44,467 nucleotides of DNA from assembly GCA_022791915.1 (NCBI GenBank), contig JAAWAB010000014.1, positions 1 through 44,467 on the forward strand, given 5' to 3'. The notes below the pieces were generated by a model that was given only the letters and a program-made list of their open reading frames with translations, was not told the origin of the DNA and searched no databases. Source of the stretch: Clostridia bacterium. GTDB taxonomy: Bacteria > Bacillota > Clostridia > Christensenellales > Pumilibacteraceae. Below, piece by piece: positions 24,147 to 32,225 of the stretch (position 1 is its first letter; every line of letters begins with the position of its first letter). The position numbers and the translations under genes were made by a program.

Positions 24147-25349
24147 TTATTTGTTGATGACGGCGATTTTCAGCCCTTCCATGCGAATGTTGGTTTTGAA
24201 AGCCTCGTCGATTTCTTCAAGCGGGAAGGCATGCGTCACCAGTTTATTGAGCGGAATCCCGATTCCCTTGGCGCGCTTGATAAAATCGAACGTTGTGGCG
24301 TAATCGCGGAGCGTATATACCCACGACCCCACCAACGTGATTTCTTTGGCGCACAAATCGAAGTGCGGATTGATTGTCGCATCGCCGCCGTTGATAAAGA
24401 ATCCGAGTTCGCACAATCCGCCGCCGTTGCGAATGAATTTATAGATATTCGCATGTGCCGCGGGACTGCCCGTGCACTGAAACGCGAAGTCGGCTTCGTA
24501 ACCGCCGAACGCATTTTTCACGGCGCCGGCAAGCGCTTCGATTCCCTTGTGTTCCTTAAAGTTTACGGTTGCACCCGCGCCCATCTCTTTGGCAAACGCA
24601 AGACGTTTTTCTTCCCCGTCTACCGCCACAATGTTTTCGATTCCCATTGTGCGCAATACCGCAATGCAAATGAGCCCAATAGGTCCGCACCCTTGCACCA
24701 CAACGCGCGAGTTAAACCGAAGGATTCCCGTCGTTTTGGCACGCTCTACGGCATGCACGAGCACGGCGCACGGCTCAATCAGCACACGGGAATACAAGTC
24801 GAGGTCGGACACGTTGAACACGGTAGACCCGCCGCGCACCAGAATATAGTCGGCAAACCAACCGTTCAGGTGTACGTTGTCGTCGGGCAACAGTCCGTAT
24901 ACGTCCGCGCCACCCACGTTCTGCTTATTCAGGTCGAACATGGTAATCGCGGGATTGTCTTTGAAAATCATGCAGGTAACGATTTTATCGCCCAATTTGA
25001 GCGGCTTGCCCGCACTGTCCGTTTTCACGTTTTTACCCATCTTCACGATTTCGCCCGTGCCTTCGTGCCCCAATGCCACGGGAATCAATCCGAACGGGTC
25101 TTTTCTGTATTCGTGCGCGTCGGTGCCGCAAATGCCGCAACCTTCCACCTTTACGAGAATATCGTCGTCGCCCACCGCAGGCATGGGAAATTCTTTGATT
25201 TCCATTTTCTCGATGCCCGTAAGCATGGCAACGTGCGCCGTTTGCGGAATGACACCGCTACCCGCGCCGCCTGTTTTGCCCGACGCGCTTTCGGCGCCCA
25301 ACTCACCCAGCACTTTTTTAACGATTTCTTCTATCTTGCTCTGTTCCAT
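24147..25349 (-). CDS. Zinc-dependent medium-chain alcohol dehydrogenase with encapsulation peptide
   Basis: Interconverts aldehydes and alcohols with NAD(H); here likely propionaldehyde to propanol and/or lactaldehyde to propanediol, recycling NADH inside the compartment. 400 aa. An amphipathic helix (MEQSKIEEIVKKVLGELGA) and a Gly/Ser linker (about 20-35) target it to the lumen. The catalytic zinc ligands appear in GCGICGTDAHEY and GHEGTG, and the nucleotide fold in VVQGCGPIGLICIAVL. The four-Cys structural zinc lobe is missing (CMIFKDNPAITMFDL has no C-x2-C), as in sorbitol/threonine-dehydrogenase-like relatives. Many other BMCs use an iron-type enzyme (PduQ) instead. Ribosome site AGAGGGCGAGAG. 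Confidence 0.92.
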   Translation of the reverse strand: MEQSKIEEIVKKVLGELGAESASGKTGGAGSGVIPQTAHVAMLTGIEKMEIKEFPMPAVGDDDILVKVEGCGICGTDAHEYRKDPFGLIPVALGHEGTGEIVKMGKNVKTDSAGKPLKLGDKIVTCMIFKDNPAITMFDLNKQNVGGADVYGLLPDDNVHLNGWFADYILVRGGSTVFNVSDLDLYSRVLIEPCAVLVHAVERAKTTGILRFNSRVVVQGCGPIGLICIAVLRTMGIENIVAVDGEEKRLAFAKEMGAGATVNFKEHKGIEALAGAVKNAFGGYEADFAFQCTGSPAAHANIYKFIRNGGGLCELGFFINGGDATINPHFDLCAKEITLVGSWVYTLRDYATTFDFIKRAKGIGIPLNKLVTHAFPLEEIDEAFKTNIRMEGLKIAVINK

Positions 25350-25433
25350 ATTCTCTCGCCCTCTGTATCGAGTTTTTTTGTTGTTTTTTATAGCGGGTTT
25401 GACATCGCAGTTTGCGATGATTGCGCGTTCAAA

Positions 25434-26825
25434 CTATCGGATACACAAGCTGTCGCTCATGGTACACCGCCTGCGCTTGGTGAACGTTGCCGCGCTTGTA
25501 AGACCTTCGCCCGTGCGGCTTGCTATGGTAAAGGTGCAGAACCCTTCGCCGCCGAATCCGATTGCCGCATAACTGGGCGCGTTCTTCACAAGAATCGCCG
25601 TGTCAATCGCTTTGGCATACGTGGTTATGTTATCCACGTTTTTGCTGTGAATGTGCGCCGAATGACGGTTTCCGTGTTCCAGCCATACCGCCGTTTTCAC
25701 GCCTTCATCAAAGTCTTTCACGCGAACGATTCCCAAAATGGGCATCATCAGTTCTTCGGTAATAAGCGGGTGTTCCTTGGGTCCTTCGAAAATAATGCAA
25801 CGAATATTGCTCGGCACTTCCACGCCCACCATGGAAAGGAGCGTTTTGGCGTCCCGTCCCACGCATTTGCGATTGAGCCCTTTGGGCGTAAGCACGCAAT
25901 CAATCAACTTTTGCTGAATCTCCGCGCTTGCCAGATAGCACCCCTGCTCATCGAGCATATATTTTATCAATCGGTCGCACACCGCGTCTACCGCCACCAC
26001 TTCTTTCTCGGCAATGCACGGCAAGTTGTTATCAAACGTACAACCGTTTACAATGTCGCGCGCCGCCTTCTGAATATCGGCTGTTTCGTCCACAAGAGCG
26101 GGAGGATTACCCGCGCCTGCGCCGATTCCGCGCTTGCCGCTGCTCAATACCGCGGTTACCACGCCCGGACCGCCCGTTGCTACCAAAAGCGGAATATCTT
26201 TATGTTTCATCATTATCGCGCTCGAATCCATAGTAGGTTTTACCATGGAACAAGCCACGTTTACCGGACCGCCCGCTTCGAGCGACGCTTCGTTCACGAG
26301 ATTGACGGCAAAGTTGGAACATTTTACCGCCGCGGGGTGTGGATTGAATACAACGGTATTGCCGCCCGCAATCATACCCATAGCGTTGCACAACACCGTT
26401 TCGGTGGGATTGGTGCACGGGGTAATTGCACCGATTACACCGAACGGTCCCATTTCCACAAGTGTGAGTCCGCGGTCGCCGCTCCACGCCACGGTGGTAA
26501 TATCTTCGGTGCCGGGCGTCTTTTCGGCAACAAGACGGTTTTTGAGAATCTTGTGCCCCACGTTGCCCATACCCGTTTCTTCCACAGCCATACGCGCCAT
26601 AATTTCGGCATTTTCCACCGCTTTTCTGCGAATATTGGAAATGATTTTTTCGCGTTGGTCCATGGTCATTTTTTTAACGACCTGTTGCGCCTTTTTAGCC
26701 GCCGCAATCGCCTCGTTCATATCGGTGAACACGCCGCGCAAAGGAGCGTTTTGCCCTTCGCTCATGCCGATGCGCGCCATTACTTCTTTTACGATATCCG
26801 AAACCATATTTTCGTTTACCGACAT
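25434..26825 (-). CDS. CoA-acylating aldehyde dehydrogenase (PduP/EutE type)
   Basis: Oxidises propionaldehyde to propionyl-CoA with NAD; 463 aa. The N-terminal helix NENMVSDIVKEVMARIGM matches PduP encapsulation peptides. Key motifs are PTETVLCNAMGMIAGGNTVVFNPHPAA, GAGAGNPPALVDETADI, and the catalytic cysteine in TFDNNLPCIAEKEVV. GGAGG lies 8 nt before the ATG at 26825. The gene overlaps the preceding GlcG/HbpS-like gene by 10 nt, so translation is probably coupled. Confidence 0.95.
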   Translation of the reverse strand: MSVNENMVSDIVKEVMARIGMSEGQNAPLRGVFTDMNEAIAAAKKAQQVVKKMTMDQREKIISNIRRKAVENAEIMARMAVEETGMGNVGHKILKNRLVAEKTPGTEDITTVAWSGDRGLTLVEMGPFGVIGAITPCTNPTETVLCNAMGMIAGGNTVVFNPHPAAVKCSNFAVNLVNEASLEAGGPVNVACSMVKPTMDSSAIMMKHKDIPLLVATGGPGVVTAVLSSGKRGIGAGAGNPPALVDETADIQKAARDIVNGCTFDNNLPCIAEKEVVAVDAVCDRLIKYMLDEQGCYLASAEIQQKLIDCVLTPKGLNRKCVGRDAKTLLSMVGVEVPSNIRCIIFEGPKEHPLITEELMMPILGIVRVKDFDEGVKTAVWLEHGNRHSAHIHSKNVDNITTYAKAIDTAILVKNAPSYAAIGFGGEGFCTFTIASRTGEGLTSAATFTKRRRCTMSDSLCIR

Positions 26826-27310
26826 AGAATATCCTCCCAAACCTTTTTGCCCTCTTCGGCAAGCTCGGTATCCTGTTTGAGCGTGCCGCCCGATACGCCG
26901 AGCGCACCCACTACTTCGCCGCCGAACAGCAGGGGTTCGCCCCCGCCGAACACAACGATTTTGCCGCCGTTCGTATGCTGAATTCCGTACAGTTCGCCGC
27001 CGGGCGCCGCCAGCTTGCTCAATTTCGCGGTAGACATTTTGAGCGCCGCCGACGTATACGCTTTGTTGAGCGCAATGTCGTAACTCGCCACATACGCTCC
27101 GTCCATACGGCGCACCGCAACGGGATTTCCACCCGCATCGGCTACCGCCGCCACTATCCGCATACCCCGCTCTTTTGCCGCTTGCGTAACCTTTTCAATC
27201 AGCACGTCGGCAGCTTTGAGCGAAACGACTTTTTCGTTGCGTATACTCGATTCCGCCAGCGCTTGCCGCACGGAAACGCGTACGATTTTTTCGACGTCTT
27301 CGGCGTTCAT
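26816..27310 (-). CDS. GlcG/HbpS-like (PduO C-terminal-type) protein with encapsulation-like helix
   Basis: 164 aa. The HbpS/GlcG domain (about 25-164) is visible in AAVADAGGNPVAVRRMDGAYVASYDIALNKAYTSA, GIQHTNGGKIVVFGGGEPLL and VVGALGVSGGTLKQD. Relatives bind heme or cobalamin-related ligands. The cobalamin adenosyltransferase half of true PduO is absent, which fits a B12-independent pathway. The first 21 residues (MNAEDVEKIVRVSVRQALAES) form an amphipathic helix like the encapsulation peptides of neighbours, so it is probably packed inside. Role unclear: redox buffering or heme storage are guesses. Starts right after the aldolase stop without a strong ribosome site. Confidence 0.9.
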   Translation of the reverse strand: MNAEDVEKIVRVSVRQALAESSIRNEKVVSLKAADVLIEKVTQAAKERGMRIVAAVADAGGNPVAVRRMDGAYVASYDIALNKAYTSAALKMSTAKLSKLAAPGGELYGIQHTNGGKIVVFGGGEPLLFGGEVVGALGVSGGTLKQDTELAEEGKKVWEDILCR

Positions 27311-27311
27311 C

Positions 27312-28124
27312 TTACAGCCCGAGTTCTTTGAGAACTTTCGCCGTGATGTTTTTTACCAGGTCTTCGTTTGCGTTCGCCGCACCCTTGCTTGCGCAAGTGC
27401 CGCCGCAACCGCCGCAGTTATGGCACGAAGGCTTTCCGTCTTTGTTGTTTATGCACACGTTGGCGGGATGTTTCCCCGTCATGCCGAATTGGCGACGGAT
27501 TTCATACAGGCGTTGCACCTGCGCTTCGCTCAATTCCTTGGGACCGCCGAGTTGTTTGCTGATGTATAACAACTGCGCATAAAATTCCACCGACTCCATT
27601 TTGTTGTACGCCGACAAAAGACTGTCCGAGAACGTGAGCGCACCGTGATTTTCCAACAACACGGCGTCGAAATACTGCAAGTATTCGCTAACCGCGTCGG
27701 GAATTTCGTTGGTGGAAGGCGTGCCGTATTTGGCAATGGGCACGCAACCGAGTGCGATAACCGCTTCGGGCATAATGGGTTGCGTTAACGGAATCCCCGC
27801 AATGGCAAAGCCCGTGGCATACATCGGGTGCGCATGCACTACCGATTTTACGTCGGGGCGTTCTTTATATACGCGCATATGCATTTTGATTTCGCTCGAA
27901 GGTTTGAATCCCGCATTGGCATGAATCACCTTACCGTCGCGATCCACTTTGCAGATATATTCGGGCGTCATAAAACCTTTGCTCACACCCGTGGGCGTGC
28001 AGAGAAATTCGTTCTCCCCTATCTTTACCGAGATATTGCCGTCGTTATTGGCAACCATGCCGCGGTTGTAAATGCGTTTGCCGATATCGCAAATCTGCTT
28101 TTTGATTTCGAATTCGTTTACCAT
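27312..28124 (-). CDS. Class II aldolase (L-fuculose/rhamnulose-1-phosphate type) with C-terminal Cys cluster and encapsulation peptide
   Basis: Splits a ketose-1-phosphate into DHAP and lactaldehyde, the substrate that enters the compartment pathway; 270 aa. The zinc-binding FucA/AraD motifs are SEIKMHMRVY, HAHP (H97, H99) and LLENHGALTF. After the aldolase domain (to about 215) comes an unusual C-terminus: four cysteines C234, C237, C240, C244 (x2, x2, x3 spacing) and then a helix NANEDLVKNITAKVLKELGL that matches encapsulation peptides, here at the C-terminal end. The ATG at 28124 has AAGGAG upstream. Has its own promoter at 28182-28210. Its presence marks the locus as the fucose/rhamnose (GRM5-like) kind. 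Confidence 0.93.
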   Translation of the reverse strand: MVNEFEIKKQICDIGKRIYNRGMVANNDGNISVKIGENEFLCTPTGVSKGFMTPEYICKVDRDGKVIHANAGFKPSSEIKMHMRVYKERPDVKSVVHAHPMYATGFAIAGIPLTQPIMPEAVIALGCVPIAKYGTPSTNEIPDAVSEYLQYFDAVLLENHGALTFSDSLLSAYNKMESVEFYAQLLYISKQLGGPKELSEAQVQRLYEIRRQFGMTGKHPANVCINNKDGKPSCHNCGGCGGTCASKGAANANEDLVKNITAKVLKELGL

Positions 28125-28144
28125 CTTTGATTTCTCCTTGTTTT

Positions 28145-28230
28145 TGTGTGGTTTTATTTTGTTTTGTTGTTGTTTTTCTATATTATATCGCAAATCGGGC
28201 GACATGTCAATACTTTTTATGTGGTTTTTT
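28145..28230 (-). promoter_or_regulatory. Internal BMC promoter before the aldolase, with two AAAACCACA boxes
   Basis: Minus-strand TTGACA (28205-28210), 17-nt spacer and TATAAT (28182-28187), a perfect consensus. One box AAAACCACA (within 28145-28155) lies in the 5' leader and another (within 28219-28230) lies just upstream of the -35. The same box occurs at the promoter before the glycyl radical enzyme. Confidence 0.8.
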
Positions 28231-28280
28231 GTGTGTTTTAGCTGTATTTTTATGGTTTTCGGACACGCACAAGCCCAAAC

Positions 28281-28649
28281 TCACGTTTTGGTGATTTCAC
28301 ACACCGAAAATTCCGCGCGCCCCTTACAATAATCCAGAATCGCCGTAAGAGCCGATTGCATTTGGCTGACCGTACCCGTCATGATAAGCGTACCGCCGTC
28401 ATGATAATCGATATGCGCGATTTTCGCACCCGACGCCTTCACCCCCACATCGCCCGCAATCAGAGCGAACTCGGCAGGAGAAGTATTCACGATTCCTATT
28501 GCGTCGCCGTCTTCCTTGCGTAAACCCGCCGCCGCATAAAAACTTTCGTCCGGATTTGCGATGACGTGCGCCAACGTAATCTGTTTGCCGGGCACAAGTT
28601 CCTGTACGATACGCAATTTTTCTTCGTTGGTGAAATTGTGTTTTTCCAT
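28281..28649 (-). CDS. Circularly permuted BMC-H shell protein (PduU/EutS type)
   Basis: Shell hexamer of the permuted type whose N-terminal strands form a beta-barrel plug over the pore; 122 aa. Family hallmarks are RIVQELVPGKQITLAHVIANPDE, DAIGIVNTSPAEFALIAGDVGVKAS, HDGGTLIMTGTVSQMQSAL and the end FSVCEITKT. The N-terminus is about ten residues longer than in EutS. GGAGG lies 8 nt from the ATG. It sits between the activase and the aldolase. Confidence 0.94.
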   Translation of the reverse strand: MEKHNFTNEEKLRIVQELVPGKQITLAHVIANPDESFYAAAGLRKEDGDAIGIVNTSPAEFALIAGDVGVKASGAKIAHIDYHDGGTLIMTGTVSQMQSALTAILDYCKGRAEFSVCEITKT

Positions 28650-28653
28650 AGTT

Positions 28654-29445
28654 CTATCCTCCGATTTGGCACGGAATTTTGCAATTTTTGCGGGCGGCTT
28701 GCAACAACCGCGTCATATATTCGTTGTCGGGCGGCACGATATCCGCCAAAGTATACGTTCGCCCCAATCCTTCGTATTTGTCCTGCCCCAGTCTGTGATA
28801 CGGCAACAGGTGCAACCCTCTCACTTGCGGCAACGAATCGGCAAACCGCGCAATCGCCGCGATTTCTTCTTCGGTGGCATTAAACGTAGGCACAACGGGC
28901 ACACGGACGGTAAGTTCGGTTTGCCCGCTCGCCGCAATTTTTCGCGCGTTTTCCAACATCAACTCGTTGCTTTTACCTGTGAACTGCTTATGTTTTTCGG
29001 GGTCGGTGTGCTTGACATCCAAAAGATACTGGTCGATATACGGCAACAGTTTTTCTATGGTGAGCCACTCGGCGCACCCCATACTCTCCACGGCGGTGCT
29101 TATGCCGCGTGCCTTGCTTTCACGCAAAAGCGCCAACGCAAAATCGGGCTGACACAACATCTCCCCGCCCGACAGCGTGAGTCCGCCGCCGCTCCTGCGA
29201 TAATACCCGCGGTCGCGTTCCACTACCGCAAGCACTTCTTCCACCGTTACGTCACGCCCGATTACCTTCTCGCCGTCTTGCGTGCGCATGGTTTCTATTT
29301 CATACCGTTGGGATTCGGGATTGCAACACCACCGACAGCGCAAAACACACCCCTTCAAAAACACAATGGTACGAATGCCCCGCCCGTCGTGAATGGAGTA
29401 GCGCTGAATATCGAATATTCTGCCTGTGGTCTGATTGTCTGTCAT
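28654..29445 (-). CDS. Glycyl radical enzyme activating enzyme (radical SAM)
   Basis: Uses S-adenosylmethionine to place the glycyl radical on the partner dehydratase; 263 aa. The radical SAM motif is C33-x3-C37-x2-C40 (KGCVLRCRWCCNPES), followed by the SAM-binding GGGLTLSGGE. The ferredoxin-like insert with two extra clusters that many activases of this group (for example of glycerol dehydratase) have after the first motif is not present; only about 45 residues lie there. The ATG at 29445 has GGAAG upstream; a longer reading to 29655 runs into the dehydratase gene and is rejected. 76 nt after the dehydratase. Confidence 0.94.
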   Translation of the reverse strand: MTDNQTTGRIFDIQRYSIHDGRGIRTIVFLKGCVLRCRWCCNPESQRYEIETMRTQDGEKVIGRDVTVEEVLAVVERDRGYYRRSGGGLTLSGGEMLCQPDFALALLRESKARGISTAVESMGCAEWLTIEKLLPYIDQYLLDVKHTDPEKHKQFTGKSNELMLENARKIAASGQTELTVRVPVVPTFNATEEEIAAIARFADSLPQVRGLHLLPYHRLGQDKYEGLGRTYTLADIVPPDNEYMTRLLQAARKNCKIPCQIGG

Positions 29446-29521
29446 AACTTCCTTTTTTGCCGTAGCGTTCGGCAACATTAGAGAGGAAACACAAAGTATT
29501 AAAATAAAATAGAAAAAGTAT

Positions 29522-32044
29522 CTACCCGTTCCACGCCTGCTCGGTGCGGTTAATGATATCGTCTTGCAACGAACGCGACAACGTGGTAAACAATGCGCTG
29601 TATCCAGCCACGCGTACAACAAGGTGCTTGTAATTTTCGGGGTGCTTTTGGGCATCGAGCAATGTTTCGCGGCTCACTACGTTGAACTGCATATGACTGC
29701 CCTTTTGGTCGAAATAGGTACGGATAAGCGCAACGAATTTCTCCAATCCTTCTCTGCCCGCAAGCGCCGACGGATGAAACTTCTGATTAAACAGCGTGCC
29801 GTTGCTGGCAATGTAGTGGTCGAGTTTGGAAACGGAGTTTGCCGTTGCGGTAGGTCCGCAAATATCCCGCCCCGCCGAAGGACTTACGCCGTCGGCAACG
29901 GGCGTATAAGCATACCGTCCGTCGGGCGTCGCGCCCGTCTGTGCGCCGAGCGGCACGTTTGCCGACACGGGATACAACCCCGCCTGAAACATTCCGCCGC
30001 GCGGATTGCGATACGTTTCGAGCGGACGGGTATACATATACGCCGCCTCGCGCGCAAACGCGTCTGCCGTATCGTCGTCGTTGCCGAAATGCGTTACGCC
30101 GTCTATCAGTTTTTTGATGTTTTCGTACTTCTTTTTGTCCGAATCGGAAAGCGACGAAAGCACGCCTTTAAGCACAACGGGCACGTCTTTTTCGGAAACG
30201 TTCTTTCCTTCCGACCGCATGGCGCGCAACACGTCGGCGGTAATATCCGCCGCACGCTGTTCGGTCATGTTCCCGAAGTTATAGTAAAGCGCGCGTTTGA
30301 GTTCGTCGAGCGTAAACTTTTTTTGGTCGTACACAAGCGTTTTTACCGCATACAACGCGTCGCCCATGTTGGCTACGCCGAATCCCTGCGGACCCGTAAA
30401 ATTATAATGCGCACCACCTTCCTGCACACTCTTTCCGAGCGCAATACAATCGTCCACCAAACAACTTTCAAAGGCAAGCGGCGCCCGTTCGGCATGCGCG
30501 CAATCGATTGCGTTGTCGGCGTTTACCAACAACTCGATTGCATAGCCGATTTGTTTCACATATGCGTCGCGGAATTTTTCGTAAGTGTCCAGTTCTGTCA
30601 CGTCGCCCGTATCCAATCCCACCTGTTCGCCTTTATCGATTCCGCGCGAAAATACCATTTCGAGCGGACGGCACATGTTGAAAAACGCGGCGTCATGCCA
30701 GCCGTCCGTTTTGCCGGGGCACTGCGGTTCCACACAACCGATAATGTTGTAACTGCGCGCGTCCGCCATGGTAAGCCCCCTACTGACGAGCGCGGGAATA
30801 ATCACTTCGTCGTTGTAATAAGCGGGCAAGCCCACACCCGTGCGGGTGAGTTCCGCCGCCTTTATCAACAATTCGTGCGGGCTTCCGTTCCATACGCGTA
30901 TGGAAAGAGAAGGTTGCGGCAACATAACGTGTTTACTTGCCACAATGCACATCACCGAAAGGTCGTTGGTCACGTCTATTCCGTCGGCGTTCTGCCCGCC
31001 CACAATCATATTCTGGAACAGACTGTATCCCGCAAAGCCTTCGGCAGACGCGGCGTCGCGCACCTTGTTGAGGTCGTTGAGTTTTACGAAAATGCAGTCA
31101 ATCAGTTCTTGCGCTTTCTCGCGCGTCAGTTTGCCGCTTGCCATATCGGCGGCATAATACGGATACATATACTGGTCGAACCGACCGGGACTGATACTGT
31201 GTCCGCTCGATTCAAGTTGCAACAGCTGCTGCACAAACCAAAAGGACTGACACGCCTCGTAAAAATCGCGCGCGGGTTTTGCGGGAACGCGGGCGCAACT
31301 TTCGGCAATCTTGTATAGTTCCGCTTTGCGTGCCGAATCGCGTTCTTGTTCCGCCGTTTTCTCGGCAAGTTCGGCATAACGCGCGGCATACGCTTTCACC
31401 GCCTCGCACGCCACAATCACCGCTTTGAGAAAAGCCGAACGGCGCGCATAGTCGGCGTCGCCGAATTTGGCTTTTTCCAATTCGGCGGCGGCTTTGCCGA
31501 TAATGAAATCCAATCCCTTTTCGATTACCGTGTCGTATTGCACCGTAACGTGTCCTACGCCGTTGTAAAAGTAATTGCCGGGCGTAAACATGTTATGCGC
31601 AAACGCTCTGCGCGCTTCGGGCGCCATGTACGATTCGGCAAGTTCGCTCGTGGTTTTGCCGCGCCAATATTTGTGCACTTCGCGGAGTGCCGCCTTGCTC
31701 TCTTCCGAAATCTCGAACGGGTCGGCACTGCGGGTTGCCACCGTGTCGAACTCCGATTCGAGCCACTCGAAGGAAAATTCGGGGAACGTAGGGCAGGAAC
31801 GCGGATTCACCGAGTTGGCGCCCACAATCAATTCCCCTTCACGGATTACAATGGGAATGTGCTTACATACGTTGTAAAACGCTTTTGCTTTCCGCAACAC
31901 AATCGGTTGCCCTTCGGTCTGACGGAACGATTCGGTATACAGTACGGCGCGGTAATGCTCGATTTGCGGCATTTTGCGGAACAAATCGTCCACAAGTTTG
32001 CTTATTCTCGGCGTTTTCGCGCATTCGCTGATTTCGAATTTCAT
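29522..32044 (-). CDS. Glycyl radical diol dehydratase (1,2-propanediol dehydratase type)
   Basis: B12-independent dehydration of 1,2-propanediol to propionaldehyde; 840 aa. The active-site cysteine is C437 in IIGCVEP with E439, the aspartate D451 follows in the DGWHDAAF segment, and H165 lies in NGVGHVTV; this Cys-Glu-Asp-His set is the one used by glycerol and propanediol dehydratases. The radical glycine is G814 in VRVAGYSAL. Choline lyase is unlikely given the aldolase and aldehyde genes. No obvious encapsulation helix is seen at the N-terminus (MKFEISECAKTPRISKL). The ATG at 32044 has AGGAG 7 nt upstream; a GTG at 32050 is too close to it. First gene of the operon. Confidence 0.95.
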   Translation of the reverse strand: MKFEISECAKTPRISKLVDDLFRKMPQIEHYRAVLYTESFRQTEGQPIVLRKAKAFYNVCKHIPIVIREGELIVGANSVNPRSCPTFPEFSFEWLESEFDTVATRSADPFEISEESKAALREVHKYWRGKTTSELAESYMAPEARRAFAHNMFTPGNYFYNGVGHVTVQYDTVIEKGLDFIIGKAAAELEKAKFGDADYARRSAFLKAVIVACEAVKAYAARYAELAEKTAEQERDSARKAELYKIAESCARVPAKPARDFYEACQSFWFVQQLLQLESSGHSISPGRFDQYMYPYYAADMASGKLTREKAQELIDCIFVKLNDLNKVRDAASAEGFAGYSLFQNMIVGGQNADGIDVTNDLSVMCIVASKHVMLPQPSLSIRVWNGSPHELLIKAAELTRTGVGLPAYYNDEVIIPALVSRGLTMADARSYNIIGCVEPQCPGKTDGWHDAAFFNMCRPLEMVFSRGIDKGEQVGLDTGDVTELDTYEKFRDAYVKQIGYAIELLVNADNAIDCAHAERAPLAFESCLVDDCIALGKSVQEGGAHYNFTGPQGFGVANMGDALYAVKTLVYDQKKFTLDELKRALYYNFGNMTEQRAADITADVLRAMRSEGKNVSEKDVPVVLKGVLSSLSDSDKKKYENIKKLIDGVTHFGNDDDTADAFAREAAYMYTRPLETYRNPRGGMFQAGLYPVSANVPLGAQTGATPDGRYAYTPVADGVSPSAGRDICGPTATANSVSKLDHYIASNGTLFNQKFHPSALAGREGLEKFVALIRTYFDQKGSHMQFNVVSRETLLDAQKHPENYKHLVVRVAGYSALFTTLSRSLQDDIINRTEQAWNG

Positions 32045-32116
32045 GTGCACTCTCCTAATTTACGGCTATCTCGCGGCATTTTGCCCGATTTTTACCGTTT
32101 TATTGAATACAAACAC

Positions 32117-32197
32117 AGTATACCACACAAAACCACACTTGTCAACCGTTGAATTACATAAAAAACCACACAAACAGCTTTTTGTTCATGTGGTTTT
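32117..32197 (-). promoter_or_regulatory. Main BMC operon promoter with three AAAACCACA-type boxes
   Basis: Minus-strand TTGACA (32140-32145), 17-nt spacer, TATACT (32117-32122). Boxes: 32129-32137 inside the spacer, 32162-32170, and 32189-32197 in the opposite orientation, so the last two form an inverted repeat (AAAACCACA...TGTGGTTTT). A repressor bound to the spacer box would block polymerase. The DeoR-family protein at 18407-19180 is the likely reader. Confidence 0.8.
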
Positions 32198-32225
32198 GTG
32201 CGCATATATAGGGATTTCGTACTTT

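Noticed and set aside
24138..26981. Very long plus-strand open frame opposite the dehydrogenase genes
   Set aside because: Composition is His/Arg/Phe-rich with no motif and it lies fully antisense to three well-supported genes; it is a shadow frame.
29446..29655. N-terminal extension of the activating enzyme
   Set aside because: The extra 70 residues overlap the dehydratase gene and do not resemble radical SAM enzymes; the ATG at 29445 fits.
29564..31318. Long plus-strand open frame opposite the glycyl radical enzyme
   Set aside because: Same kind of shadow: antisense to a gene with all catalytic residues, no motif and no ribosome site.
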